Below are positions 1 through 10,490 of a stretch of DNA of 64,000 bases, one piece after another. Every line of letters begins with the position of its first letter. Position 1 is the first letter of the stretch. The position numbers and the translations under genes were made by a program. Origin of the DNA: Lentisphaeria bacterium (GTDB lineage Bacteria; Verrucomicrobiota; Lentisphaeria; Victivallales; Victivallaceae); the NCBI GenBank assembly GCA_022768375.1, contig JALEMG010000039.1:54050-118049 (forward strand), read 5' to 3'. The notes beneath the pieces are model-generated. The model had not been told where the DNA came from. It made no database searches and was given only the letters and a program-made list of their open reading frames with translations.

Positions 1-1
1 C

Positions 2-499
2 GGCGGGACCGGGTTCGATGACGTGATGTGTTTCGCGCCGGTGCGTCCGGTCGTGGAACAGGCCGACCAGATCCTCGGCAAGGACGGCTGCTTGAACTTT
101 TTCGCCGGACCGCTGGACCCCAAGTTCAAGGCGGAGTTCAACTTCTACAACGTCCACTACGCCTCCACCCACATCGTCGGCACCAGCGGCGGCAACACCG
201 ACGACATGAAGGAAGCCCTCGCCCTGATGGAACAGGGCAAGATCAACCCGGCGGCGATGATCACCCACGTCGGCGGACTGGACGCGGCGATCGAAACCAC
301 GTTGAATCTGCCGAAAATCAAAGGCGGAAAGAAGTTGATCTACACCGGCATCAGCATGCCGCTGACCGCCATCGCCGATTTCGCGGAAAAGGGAAAAAAC
401 GATCCGTTCTTCGCCAAACTGGCGGAGAGCGTCGCCAAACACAACATGCTGTGGAATGCCGAAGCGGAGAAACTGCTGCTGACGCATTTCGGAGCATAA
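2..499 (+). CDS. Zinc-type alcohol/sugar-phosphate dehydrogenase, C-terminal part (cut by window edge)
   Basis: The reading frame is open from the first bases of the window, so the start lies outside; about 165 residues are visible. The visible part begins within the nucleotide-binding half (GGTGFDDVMCFAP) and continues through a GPLDP stretch and a C-terminal helical tail ending LLTHFGA. This resembles the end of medium-chain, zinc-binding dehydrogenases of the L-sorbose-1-phosphate reductase (SorE) type, which reduce or oxidise sugar phosphates or polyols with NAD(P). The catalytic zinc ligands would be in the missing N-terminal half, so the substrate cannot be judged. It is followed by a strong hairpin terminator and converges on the sugar operon to its right. 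Family assignment is fairly safe, substrate is not. Confidence 0.7.
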   Translation, partial: GGTGFDDVMCFAPVRPVVEQADQILGKDGCLNFFAGPLDPKFKAEFNFYNVHYASTHIVGTSGGNTDDMKEALALMEQGKINPAAMITHVGGLDAAIETTLNLPKIKGGKKLIYTGISMPLTAIADFAEKGKNDPFFAKLAESVAKHNMLWNAEAEKLLLTHFGA

Positions 500-509
500 A
501 CGAGACGCG

Positions 510-543
510 AAAAAAGCCGGGAGTGCAAACTCCCGGCTTTTTT
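510..543. terminator. Bidirectional intrinsic terminator
   Basis: Perfect 8-bp stem GCCGGGAG / CTCCCGGC with a 6-nt loop, preceded by an A-run and followed by a T-run. It lies between the stop codons of two convergent genes and can end transcription from both sides. Confidence 0.9.
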
Positions 544-563
544 ATCCCCCCGCGCGGGAAAAC

Positions 564-1751
564 TCACGAGCGCCGCACCTGTCCGCCGTTGAAATACTCC
601 TCCCACTCGCGGCATACCGGCGGCACGTCCATCGGCACGTTGCCGTTGCGCATGGAATAGTGTCCCAGATACCCGGCGGCAATGGCGTTGCGAGCCGCCA
701 ACGGGGTGATCAGCGCGGGGGCTTCACCGCGGACAAAAGCGAAAAACGCCTTGATGATCCGGGGATCGGCGCCGCCGTGACCGCCCTCCACGGCCTTGAG
801 ATCGTAGATCACATCCGGGCGGCGGCGGGAACCGCGATCGGTCCAGACGTGGATCTGGCACTCTCCCTGATCGCCGATATTCTCCACCCGCCCGTGCGTT
901 CCGATGAACGTGTAGTTGCGTTCGGAATCGGGGGTGTACATGCACTGCTGATAGGTGGCCTGCACCCCGTTGTCCAACTGCATCATGATCATGCTGTGGT
1001 CCTCGACGTCGATTTTCGGGGACAGTCCCTTGAGTTCCAGCGGGGGCCAGCAATCCGGTTTCCACGACGCCTTGCGGTCCGGAGCCTCGCCCGGGGCCAG
1101 CCGGCCGGTCGTCCGGTTGTAGACCGAGAGTTTGCCCATGGCGCAGACCCGGGTGCTGTACCCTCCGGCAAGCCAGTGGATGACGTCGATGTCGTGCGCG
1201 CCTTTCTGCAGCAGCAGTCCGGTGCAGTGTTCCCGCTGGGCGCACCAGTGCCGGAAGTAGCAACTGCCGTAATTGATGAAATGCCGCACCCAGACGCACT
1301 GGATGTCGCCGATCATCCCGGAGTCGATCACTTCCTTCATCTTGAGAATGCTCGGCATGTACCGCATGTTATGCCCGACCATGAGCGGGACCTGATTCCG
1401 ATAGGCCGCCTCAAGGATACGGTCGCAGCCCTCAAGAGTGATGGCCATGGGCTTCTCCAGAAACACCGCCTTGCCGGCGTTGAGGGCGGCCACGGCGATC
1501 TCCTCGTGGTAGAAATCCCGCACCATCACAAAGACGGCTTCGACCTCCGGGTCCGCGATCAACTCCCGGTAATCGCCGTAGGCCCGGACATTTTTGTACT
1601 GGGGATAATCGGCGGCGAACTTCTCCAGCATGGCGGGGTTGCAGTCGCAGATCGCAACCAGTTCCGCCGACTCCCGGGGGTAGTACAACTCCACTACGTG
1701 GGCGCGCAAACTCATGTCCGCGCCGATCAATCCGAATTTTGTTTTCTTCAT
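564..1751 (-). CDS. Gfo/Idh/MocA-family oxidoreductase
   Basis: Predicted 395-residue NAD(P)-dependent sugar or cyclitol dehydrogenase. The N-terminal Rossmann fold starts KFGLIGAD (residues 5-12), a variant of the usual glycine loop; the family EKP motif is at residues 99-101, whose lysine normally takes part in catalysis, and the GAHDIDVIHWL segment (about 184-194) matches the substrate-binding helix with its conserved His and Asp. I chose the ATG at 1751 because it directly precedes the Rossmann strand; a longer in-frame extension would overlap the upstream hydrolase gene. It starts 20 nt after that gene's stop, so it is the last gene of the sugar operon. Its substrate is probably a sugar released by the operon's hydrolase, but that is inference. 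Confidence 0.85.
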   Translation of the reverse strand: MKKTKFGLIGADMSLRAHVVELYYPRESAELVAICDCNPAMLEKFAADYPQYKNVRAYGDYRELIADPEVEAVFVMVRDFYHEEIAVAALNAGKAVFLEKPMAITLEGCDRILEAAYRNQVPLMVGHNMRYMPSILKMKEVIDSGMIGDIQCVWVRHFINYGSCYFRHWCAQREHCTGLLLQKGAHDIDVIHWLAGGYSTRVCAMGKLSVYNRTTGRLAPGEAPDRKASWKPDCWPPLELKGLSPKIDVEDHSMIMMQLDNGVQATYQQCMYTPDSERNYTFIGTHGRVENIGDQGECQIHVWTDRGSRRRPDVIYDLKAVEGGHGGADPRIIKAFFAFVRGEAPALITPLAARNAIAAGYLGHYSMRNGNVPMDVPPVCREWEEYFNGGQVRRS

Positions 1752-1770
1752 TGTCGATGATCGCTCTTTC

Positions 1771-4656
1771 TTATTTTTCCGCGTTATGAAGGATCCGCAA
1801 TTTCCGCAGGTCCCCCTGAAACATTTTCGCACCCTTGACCGCGCCGTAGTTCCGGATCGGGCCGCCGAAACACGACGCCCGGAACAGACCGCCCAGCCCG
1901 ATGCCGTTGAACGTCTGCGTTTCCCCGTTGAGTGTGACCGTCAGAACGTTGATATTGGAGGTGATCTTGAGGGTATTCCATTCCCCCGCCTTGACCGGCA
2001 GCCAGGTCGGCATATTCCGGAACGCGGTGGACGGTTTCATGAAGTTGAGATACAGTTTGCCGCCTTTGATGAAAACTCCCAGCGATCCGGGGTGGCCGGC
2101 GCTGCAGCGGAAAATCGTCATATCCTCCTCCGTCTCCGGCCGGAATTCGCACTCCAGCGTAAAGGCGCCGCGGGGAAACACCTCCGGCTCGAAGGTGACG
2201 TTCTGCATTATGCCGTCGAAGTGCAGGATGTTCCGCCCGTCCGTGTCCTTTCTCCACTGGGCGGCGGCGGTTTTCGCGCCTTTGATCCGAACCCGGGCGC
2301 TGCTGAACGGCTGACTGTAGCGGTAGCCGCCGCCGATCTCGCCGTTGAATCGCGGCGCATAGGTGTTGAGCAGCATCGCGCCCGGGCCGGGATCGAAAAT
2401 ATAGTTGGCATCGGGGATCCGGTCCGCCGCGACCTGCAGACTCAGCAGTTTGCGTTCCGTCTCCGACCAGACCGGCAGCGCGACCATTTTGCCGGAGGCG
2501 CGCTTCATCTGAAGCGGCGCGGAACGGAACAACTTGCCGTCGTCCATGATCACCCGCAGGTGGAAGACCGGGAACTCGAATTCCGAGAATACCTTGCAGT
2601 CGAAAGCGACCTCCTTTTTGTTCAGCCGCACCGGGATATCCGGCTGGGCTTCAAAGCGGTCGAACCGGAAGAAAATGCACGGTTCAAACTCCCGGGCCAC
2701 GGAGCCGTACTTCATGATGTCCGCCACCGGGATGGAAAACTCTCCGATGTTGAGCGCACCCCGCAGGACCGCCTTGTCCGCTTCCTTGCGGGGAATGGCG
2801 AAAAAGACCCGGCGGGTCGCGCAGCCGATCCCCTGCCCGTGATATTCGATCCCGAACTCGGTGATCTCGAACTGGAAGTTTTCGTGGTTGCCGTCCTGTT
2901 TGGCGCTGCGGGCGATGCAGCGGGAGACGTTCCGCATCTCCACCGGACCGGTGAGCCGCGGGCCGGGCACGGCGTGAGTGGCCATCTGGATAATGACCAT
3001 CTCGTTTTGATCGAATTCCGGCTTATCCTCGCCCAGCGCCCGCATCTCGTCCCGGTTGTCCAGCAGTTCGACGGAAGCCATCGGCGCGTTGGCGGTCACT
3101 TTGCCCCGGACCCGGTAGGAGCCGTCGGGCTCGGGCGTTGCGGTGAAGTCGGAAACTTTTACCTCCGCCGCTTCCCGCAGGGCCACCCGCACGTACTGGA
3201 ATATCCGGTTCTCCGTCGGGGTCAGCCGAATATACAGATTGTCGGCATAGACCCGCTTCCGCCCATTGGCGTCGGTCACGGTGAGTTCGGGGATCAGCAC
3301 CTGCTCGACGGTGAATTTTTCGCTGGGCAGCGTCTGGGTCACCGCCTGCATGACGCCGCCGTCGATGGTGACTTCATCGAACGCATGGACGACTTTGCCG
3401 TCGATATCTTTCAGCGTGATCTGCGCCTTGTATTGTCCGGACGGACCGCCGTCGGGGATGTTGAGCATTTCGAAGCGCATGACGTCGCCGAGTTTGCACG
3501 CATACCGGTAACTTAACAGTATATTGGGAGTGGAAAGATCGTCGTCAGGCAACGGAACGAGTTTCTTGCCGTCGAAAAGGCTCTGGTAGTAACGGAGCAT
3601 GCGACGGTAGCCGGAACCCTTGTAGACCGACGGCACAAAGCAGGTGTTTTCGTTCCACTCGTTCCACTCGAACGTAATGATGAAATCGGGATTCAGCGAG
3701 AGCAGCGCTTCGAAGTTTTTGCGGAACGTCTCGCTGCCGTACTCCTGCGGATTGATCATCCCGGAAAAGTGATTGACGTATCCCAACTGGCAGACCGCGC
3801 CCATGATCTTGCCCTTATTCCGCGGCCGGGAAAACACCTCCAGAATCAACGGCTTCACATGATCGAAAAACGGCTGATCCCAGTGAGTTCCGTATTCGCC
3901 GCCCTCGACGTAACTGCTCTTTTTGCCGAGCGTATAGAGGTACAGCCCGTCGGCCACGTCCAAATAAGCCTGCATGGTGTCCACGAACTTTTTGGTCTCC
4001 TCCGGATCGGGATTGCCACGGGAACTGTTGAAGTGCTGGTAATAGCGCTGGCCGGGGATCTTCATGTCGGCAAGAAACAGAAAGCCGTCGCCTTTGGCCT
4101 TGCGCGCGTCGTCCAGCATGGTCTTCAGCCGTTCCGGGGTGATAACATCGCTGGCGGACTCATAGGAATTGATCACGACTTTGCCGTTGATCCGAAAGAC
4201 TTTATCAGACTTCATCGCCCGTTCCAAAATCGCGTGGAACGTCTCGAAATTGGCGGAACTGGAGTAGGAGATGCCCGGCAGATACACCGCCGGCATGACC
4301 CGAAAACCCTCCACGTCGTTTTTCTCCACCGCATCCAGCAGCGGACGCAGATTACGGATGCCGCCCAGCGGCGAAAGACCGGCGATGTTGTAGGATTTGG
4401 CGATCTCGACGTTCTTCATCAGGCTCGGTTCGGTGACGTAGTCGAAGTTATTGCCCTCATAGCGGTGCGCCGGGTCGACATACAGCGGCCGATCCTTCCA
4501 GTAATGCAGGAAGTTCTGGAACGTCCCGTAGTGCATCTCCCACTGGGAAAAGATCAGAATATCCTTCGTCGCCTTCCCCGGGCGCTCCGCGATTTCCAGC
4601 GCGGTTCCCGCCATCGACACCCCCAGCATGAGGGCCAATGCCATCCGTCTCAACAT
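1771..4656 (-). CDS. Secreted GH71/GH99-like glycoside hydrolase with LamG-like C-terminal domain
   Basis: 961-residue exported protein. Residues 1-21 form a signal peptide (MLRRMALALMLGVSMAGTAL). The region from about 30 to 400 looks like the TIM barrel of GH71/GH99-type endo-acting enzymes: an opening ILIFSQWEMHYG strand, and FEWNEWNENT at about 329-338, typical of the acidic catalytic end of this clan. A middle region of beta-rich modules follows, and the last 180 residues look like a concanavalin/LamG lectin domain (FTLECEFRP through KLRILHNAEK). GH71 cleaves alpha-1,3-glucan and GH99 cleaves alpha-mannan, so an alpha-linked polysaccharide is a reasonable guess. Start at 4656 is set by the Shine-Dalgarno GAGGAGGT and the signal peptide. 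It lies between a pseudopilin gene and the oxidoreductase in one operon. Exact GH family is uncertain. Confidence 0.7.
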   Translation of the reverse strand: MLRRMALALMLGVSMAGTALEIAERPGKATKDILIFSQWEMHYGTFQNFLHYWKDRPLYVDPAHRYEGNNFDYVTEPSLMKNVEIAKSYNIAGLSPLGGIRNLRPLLDAVEKNDVEGFRVMPAVYLPGISYSSSANFETFHAILERAMKSDKVFRINGKVVINSYESASDVITPERLKTMLDDARKAKGDGFLFLADMKIPGQRYYQHFNSSRGNPDPEETKKFVDTMQAYLDVADGLYLYTLGKKSSYVEGGEYGTHWDQPFFDHVKPLILEVFSRPRNKGKIMGAVCQLGYVNHFSGMINPQEYGSETFRKNFEALLSLNPDFIITFEWNEWNENTCFVPSVYKGSGYRRMLRYYQSLFDGKKLVPLPDDDLSTPNILLSYRYACKLGDVMRFEMLNIPDGGPSGQYKAQITLKDIDGKVVHAFDEVTIDGGVMQAVTQTLPSEKFTVEQVLIPELTVTDANGRKRVYADNLYIRLTPTENRIFQYVRVALREAAEVKVSDFTATPEPDGSYRVRGKVTANAPMASVELLDNRDEMRALGEDKPEFDQNEMVIIQMATHAVPGPRLTGPVEMRNVSRCIARSAKQDGNHENFQFEITEFGIEYHGQGIGCATRRVFFAIPRKEADKAVLRGALNIGEFSIPVADIMKYGSVAREFEPCIFFRFDRFEAQPDIPVRLNKKEVAFDCKVFSEFEFPVFHLRVIMDDGKLFRSAPLQMKRASGKMVALPVWSETERKLLSLQVAADRIPDANYIFDPGPGAMLLNTYAPRFNGEIGGGYRYSQPFSSARVRIKGAKTAAAQWRKDTDGRNILHFDGIMQNVTFEPEVFPRGAFTLECEFRPETEEDMTIFRCSAGHPGSLGVFIKGGKLYLNFMKPSTAFRNMPTWLPVKAGEWNTLKITSNINVLTVTLNGETQTFNGIGLGGLFRASCFGGPIRNYGAVKGAKMFQGDLRKLRILHNAEK

Positions 4657-4696
4657 TTCATACCTCCTCGATGTTTGAAACAGTGAATTTCCCGAA

Positions 4697-5501
<805 letters not shown>

Positions 5502-5515
5502 CTTTCGCCTCCGCG

Positions 5516-6286
<771 letters not shown>

Positions 6287-6418
6287 TTTCACCCTCCGTC
6301 CCTGTGCTCCTTTGTTTTGAAGTTGCCGCCCTCGGTTCCGGAGAAGCGGTCGCCGTATCGCGGCGGCCTCTCCGGAACCCTCGTGCCGGAATCATGTCCG
6401 GCACGGAGAGCGACGGCG

Positions 6419-7207
6419 TCACTTCGCCGCGTCTTCCTTGATGACCTCCACGGTCAGATTGCGGAACTGAAGCGGCGTCATCGTGGAGATGACCGGCACC
6501 AGAGCATCGCCTTTCGGCCACATCTTGTACCGCGGATTGTCCCGCACGCCGGCCGCCACGCCCGGCACGGTGGTCATCGTGAACGTCTGCCACTCGGTGG
6601 CCACCGGACACTTCACGTTGCCGAGGAAACTCCACGTCGCCTGATGCTGACGCACCGCGGTCCCGGCATCCAGCGCGACTTTGGCCGGTTTCGCCAGCGT
6701 GATCTCGTTCTTGCTCCGGTTCACGCTTTTGATGAAACCGAGAGAATTGCGGTTGGGCAGATCCCGCAATTTCCCGGAGGGATCGCAGTCGAAGACCACC
6801 AGCGTACTGTTCCCGGAGGACCATTTGAACGCATCCTTGACGGTAATGACCGTATCGCCGGGCTTGACCGGAGCGGCCAGTTCCGTGTCGCTGCCGGGAA
6901 CGAAAAATACCTCCTGCCCGCTTATGACCTGTCCCTGACACATCGGGTGAAAACCGATATTGACCCGGGCTTTTTCCGCATCCGCGGCGTCGATTTTCAA
7001 CTCCACGGAGATTTTGTATTTGGCCTCCGGCTCGAATTTGATCCGCTTGGTGCCCAGCATCCAGCAGCGCTTGACGATCTGGAATCCGTCCGCGGTCGCT
7101 TTGACGTTGCCGTTGAACTTTTTGACCTGATCATACGGGATCGTCTCCGCCATGACCGGGAGCGCGGCGACCAATGCCGCACAACACGTTGCGATTGCTT
7201 TTTTCAT
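6419..7207 (-). CDS. Secreted protein of unknown function, carbohydrate-operon associated
   Basis: 262 residues with a clear signal peptide (MKKAIATCCAALVAALPVMA). The mature part is beta-strand rich with alternating polar and hydrophobic residues (GFQIVKRCWMLG, KYKISVELKIDAADA, WQTFTMTTVPGVA), compatible with a galactose-binding or jelly-roll carbohydrate-binding fold; no catalytic motif is recognised. Start at 7207 follows AGGAGGAAGG. It begins 22 nt after the stop of the GntR-type regulator and precedes the pseudopilins by 132 bp, so it is probably part of the same sugar-use operon. A carbohydrate-binding role is inference from context and fold impression only. Confidence 0.6.
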   Translation of the reverse strand: MKKAIATCCAALVAALPVMAETIPYDQVKKFNGNVKATADGFQIVKRCWMLGTKRIKFEPEAKYKISVELKIDAADAEKARVNIGFHPMCQGQVISGQEVFFVPGSDTELAAPVKPGDTVITVKDAFKWSSGNSTLVVFDCDPSGKLRDLPNRNSLGFIKSVNRSKNEITLAKPAKVALDAGTAVRQHQATWSFLGNVKCPVATEWQTFTMTTVPGVAAGVRDNPRYKMWPKGDALVPVISTMTPLQFRNLTVEVIKEDAAK

Positions 7208-7229
7208 CTTCCTTCCTCCTTGGGTTGGG

Positions 7230-8285
7230 TTAGGGCTGTCGATTGCGATTGATCGTATTTCCGGCGCGGTAGACCGCGTCGACATTCTGACTGGTGATGA
7301 TGCCGCTGCCGCGCTGGGCCATGGCCCGTTCCATCATATCCATCGCGGAAACCGCCAGCAGATCGAACTGCTGGGCCAGCACATCAATGACGTATTTCTG
7401 TCCGGGGACCGGCGTCTGATTCTCCGCGCCGAGCCAGTTGAAGTCCCGCCCCGGTACGATCTCCGGGTGGCCGGCAAGAAACTCCGCCAACTCGCGCGTG
7501 TATCCGAGCGTGGAGGTAAAAATCGAATCGAACTCTCCCCAGTAGCGGTCGAAAATCTCCTCAAATGTCCGTCTCGTCGGACTGAAATCGGAGGATTCCT
7601 GCCCGGGATAGACCTCCAGCGGCGGGGCCCAGTTGAATGCTTCGCATCCGGCGACAAAACCGGAACAGCGCAAACTCGGTTCAAACTTCCGATAGCCGCA
7701 GACCAGCGCCCGCCGGCCGTAACGGTACAGCAGTTCCGCCGCCCGAAATCCGATTCGAAAAAGGTTGCTTCCCACCATCGGCAGCGCCCCGGTTTTCATC
7801 GGCGCATCCAGGACCACCAGCGGGTAATGCTCCCGATAAGCCCGGTCGAAAATCTTGTTCCACGAATTGGAATAGGAAACGTCGCAGTTGAAAAACATGC
7901 CGCTGATGCTGCGGTCATCCATGATCTCATTGATCTGCATCCAGTCATCACGATCGAGATGCCGGAATACGCATTCGCTGTGACGCAGTTTCGCCTCCCG
8001 GTGGAGCGCCAGCGCGAATCCGCTGCACCCGTCCTTTGCGGGGGAAAGGAAAATGAATTTCTTTCCCCCGCTGGCCCCTTTGAGATTCGCCGGCGCGACA
8101 AAGTAACCGTTGGAGGGACGACAGACCAGCACCCCTTCCGCCACCAGCGCCTGAAGCGCCCGGTGGATCATGTTCTGGGAACAGCCGAATTCCAGCGCGA
8201 ATTTCCGTTCGCTGGGCATCCGCTCCCGCAGCGGGAAGTCGCCCCTGAGCACCCGCTCGAAAATGATCTGCTTGACAAATTCCAT
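7230..8285 (-). CDS. GntR-type transcriptional regulator with sugar-binding C-terminal domain
   Basis: 351 residues. Residues 1-70 are a GntR winged helix (MEFVKQIIFERVLRGDFPL, then RMPSERKFALEFGCSQNMIHRALQALVAEGVL), with the PSERKFA turn and the wing ending in GYFVAP. The rest, about residues 85-345, has the layout of a LacI/periplasmic-binding-protein effector domain (FIFLSPAKDGCSGF, GMFFNCDVSYSN, PLVVLDAPMKTGAL, CGYRKFEPSLRCSGF). Regulators with this architecture respond to sugars. It is the first gene of the leftward operon, with GAGGA before the ATG at 8285, and probably controls the operon and itself. Effector unknown. Confidence 0.88.
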   Translation of the reverse strand: MEFVKQIIFERVLRGDFPLRERMPSERKFALEFGCSQNMIHRALQALVAEGVLVCRPSNGYFVAPANLKGASGGKKFIFLSPAKDGCSGFALALHREAKLRHSECVFRHLDRDDWMQINEIMDDRSISGMFFNCDVSYSNSWNKIFDRAYREHYPLVVLDAPMKTGALPMVGSNLFRIGFRAAELLYRYGRRALVCGYRKFEPSLRCSGFVAGCEAFNWAPPLEVYPGQESSDFSPTRRTFEEIFDRYWGEFDSIFTSTLGYTRELAEFLAGHPEIVPGRDFNWLGAENQTPVPGQKYVIDVLAQQFDLLAVSAMDMMERAMAQRGSGIITSQNVDAVYRAGNTINRNRQP

Positions 8286-8293
8286 ACCCGTCC

Positions 8294-8340
8294 TCAGTCC
8301 TGACGGAGGAAATTATACTCCATCGTCTTGCAATTCGCCA
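8294..8340 (-). promoter_or_regulatory. Candidate promoter and operator of the GntR-led sugar operon
   Basis: A TATAAT -10 (8317-8312) with a weak TGGCGA -35 at 17 bp, followed in the leader by the small inverted repeat TCAG-TC-CTGA (8294-8303). The repeat lies between promoter and start codon where an autoregulatory operator could sit. Suggestive only. Confidence 0.35.
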
Positions 8341-8426
8341 CGGATTTTTCACAAAAAAGCCGACAAAAGACGAAATTGATTTAAATTGGTCTAAAATTCG
8401 GACTGAAAAAGAGGGCCGCAACGAAG

Positions 8427-8461
8427 AAAAAAATCCGCCCTCCGAGGGCTTCCCCGGGCGG
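8427..8461 (-). terminator. Intrinsic terminator of the proS-epmA operon
   Basis: On the minus strand CCGCCC pairs with GGGCGG, with an inner GGG/CCC, followed by ATTTTTTT. It lies 53 bp beyond the epmA stop. The DNA between holds two copies of TGCAAGGCGG 27 bp apart and nothing else recognisable. Confidence 0.75.
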
Positions 8462-8514
8462 CGGCGGGATGCAAGGCGGAGCGTTGTTCGGCGGACTGCA
8501 AGGCGGCGGGACGG

Positions 8515-9408
8515 TCAGTCGAAGATCACGTCTCCGATATCCCATGCGTCGCAAACGATCATGCACCAGCGGTCGAATCCGATGGCGCACCCGGCACACT
8601 CCGGCATTCCCCGATCCAGCGCGGCAAGAAAATCCGTCGCCTCCGGGTACGCGAGCATACCGTGTTCCGCCCGGAACCGCGCCGCCGCCGCGAACCGCCG
8701 CCGCTGCTCGGCGGCATCGGTCAATTCGCCGAACGCATTGCCGAGTTCCAGCCCGGCGATGTAAAGTTCCCAGCGTTCCGCGACGTTAGCGTCGGCGGCG
8801 CTCAGGCGGGAGAGCGAAGCCCGGTTCGCCGGATAGTCGATGAGAAACTCCGGGCAATCCCGGCCCAGTTGCGGTTCGACTTTCAGCACCATGAGTTCGT
8901 CGAAACTGCCGTCGGCGTCGGCGGCGAATGCGGAAACCCCCGCATACTTGCGGAACGCCTCGTCCACCGTGATGAAGCGGTGTTCCGCCAACTCCACCGT
9001 CCGTCCCCGGTAGGTCAGCGCGGTCCCGCCGCGCACCCGCCGCGCCGTCCGGGACAGCAGTTGCGCGGTGAACTCCGCCAGTCGGCGGTAATCCCAGGAA
9101 ACGGCATAATATTCGAGGATGGTGAATTCCTCCCGGTGCTTCCGCCCGGATTCCCCGGCCCGGAACGCCGGACCGATCTGGAACGTCCGCTCCATGCCCG
9201 CGCAGAGCATCCGCTTCATGGCCAACTCCGGGCTGGTGCGCAGGAATCCTCCGGCGCAGGGAACGGATTCGATGTACTCCTCGGGAGCCGGAGCGGGGAT
9301 CCGCACGGGCGTGGAGACCTCGCAAAAATCCGCCGCGTAAAATTCCTCCCGCACCGCCCGAAGCAATTCGGAGCGAAAACGCAGGTTGTGAAGCGGGCTC
9401 ACTGCCAT
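8515..9408 (-). CDS. epmA: EF-P--(R)-beta-lysine ligase (EpmA/PoxA/GenX)
   Basis: 297 residues: a class II lysyl-tRNA-synthetase catalytic core with no anticodon-binding domain, which defines EpmA. Visible motifs are motif 1-like FYAADFCEVSTPVRIPAPAPEE, the TSPELAMKRMLCAGMERTFQIGPAFRAGESG block with motif 2 (HREEFTILEYYAVSWDY), and motif 3 near the end (GCAIGFDRWCM). EpmA attaches beta-lysine to a lysine of elongation factor P so that EF-P rescues ribosomes stalled on polyproline. The start at 9408 overlaps the prfB stop by 10 nt, so the two are translationally coupled. The partner genes epmB and efp are not in this window. It is the last gene of a translation-themed operon headed by proS. 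Confidence 0.9.
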   Translation of the reverse strand: MAVSPLHNLRFRSELLRAVREEFYAADFCEVSTPVRIPAPAPEEYIESVPCAGGFLRTSPELAMKRMLCAGMERTFQIGPAFRAGESGRKHREEFTILEYYAVSWDYRRLAEFTAQLLSRTARRVRGGTALTYRGRTVELAEHRFITVDEAFRKYAGVSAFAADADGSFDELMVLKVEPQLGRDCPEFLIDYPANRASLSRLSAADANVAERWELYIAGLELGNAFGELTDAAEQRRRFAAAARFRAEHGMLAYPEATDFLAALDRGMPECAGCAIGFDRWCMIVCDAWDIGDVIFD

Positions 9409-10490
9409 TTCAGATATGCTTCGACAAAGCGGTCGATATCCCCGTCCAACACCCCGGCGGTGTCGCTGGTCTCCTCCCCGGTACGCAGATCCTTGACCAT
9501 CTGGTACGGCTGGAGGACATAACTGCGGATCTGGCTGCCCCACCCGTTGTCCAACTGCTCGCCGCGCATGGCGGCGGCGGCCTCCCGGCGTTTGCGCTCC
9601 TCCAGTTCAAAGAGGCGGGCTTTGAGCATTTTCATCGCCGTGGCCCGGTTCTTGTGCTGGGACCGCTCGTTCTGGCAACTGACCACGATGCCGGTGGGCA
9701 AGTGGGTGATCCGCACCGCGCTGTCGGTGGTGTTGACGTGCTGACCGCCCGCGCCGCTGGAGCGGTAGGTGTCGATCCGCAGATCGGCTTCGTTGATCTC
9801 GATCTCGATCTCGTCGTCGATCTCCGGGTACACGTCCACCGAGCAGAAACTGGTGTGCCGCCGGGCGTTGCTGTCAAAGGGAGAGATGCGCACCAGCCGA
9901 TGCACCCCGCTCTCGCCCTTGCAGTATCCGTAGGCGAATTCGCCGCTGATGTGCAGCGTTGCGCTCCGAATGCCCGCTTCCTCGCCGGGCTGATAGTCGA
10001 TGATCTCCTCTTTCCAGCCCCGGCGTTCGGCGTACCGGCGATACATCCGAAAGAGCATGCTGCCCCAGTCGCAGGATTCGGTGCCGCCCGCCCCGGCGTG
10101 GATGGTGAGGTAAAAATTGTTGCGGTCGAAACGGCCGGAGAGAAAACTCACGATCTCCAGTTTGTCCAGCGTCTTTGCCAATTCCGCCACCTGAGCGTCG
10201 GCCTCGGCCAGAAAAGTCTCGTCCTCGGCGGCAAACTCCAGCGCCGCGGCGAAATCGGCCAGAGCGCTCTCCATTTTCCGGTACGGCTGGATGATGTTGC
10301 GGCACCCGGAAGCGGCGCCGATGGTCTCCTGCGCGGCGTCCTTGTCGTTCCAGAAATCCGCGGCGTTCATCTTTTCCTCCAGCGCCGCCAGTTCCCGCTC
10401 CTTGTCCCCGATCTTGAGGAACTCGCCCACCTGCGTGAGCCGGGAGTTGAATTCGGCCTCCTTCTGGCGCAATTCTTCCAGCATCATCAT
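9399..10490 (-). CDS. prfB: Peptide chain release factor 2
   Basis: 363 residues, normal RF2 length. The N-terminal helical domain runs to about residue 110; the codon-recognition region carries [15 protein letters not shown] with the SPF tripeptide that reads UGA/UAA; the GGQ motif is in [16 protein letters not shown], the peptidyl-tRNA hydrolysis loop. The gene begins with three ATG codons in a row at 10490-10482, and the first overlaps the stop of the NifU-like gene. Unlike many bacteria, the frame is continuous: in the region [12 protein letters not shown], where the programmed +1 frameshift site with an in-frame UGA would be, there is no stop codon. So autoregulation by frameshifting is absent here. 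Confidence 0.96.
   Translation of the reverse strand: MMMLEELRQKEAEFNSRLTQVGEFLKIGDKERELAALEEKMNAADFWNDKDAAQETIGAASGCRNIIQPYRKMESALADFAAALEFAAEDETFLAEADAQVAELAKTLDKLEIVSFLSGRFDRNNFYLTIHAGAGGTESCDWGSMLFRMYRRYAERRGWKEEIIDYQPGEEAGIRSATLHISGEFAYGYCKGESGVHRLVRISPFDSNARRHTSFCSVDVYPEIDDEIEIEINEADLRIDTYRSSGAGGQHVNTTDSAVRITHLPTGIVVSCQNERSQHKNRATAMKMLKARLFELEERKRREAAAAMRGEQLDNGWGSQIRSYVLQPYQMVKDLRTGEETSDTAGVLDGDIDRFVEAYLKWQ

Noticed and set aside
8470..8508. Two copies of TGCAAGGCGG 27 bp apart as a repeat element
   Set aside because: Too short and in GC-rich DNA next to a terminator; chance cannot be excluded.
10400..10490. Programmed frameshift in prfB
   Set aside because: No in-frame UGA and no CUU-UGA heptamer; the frame is continuous.
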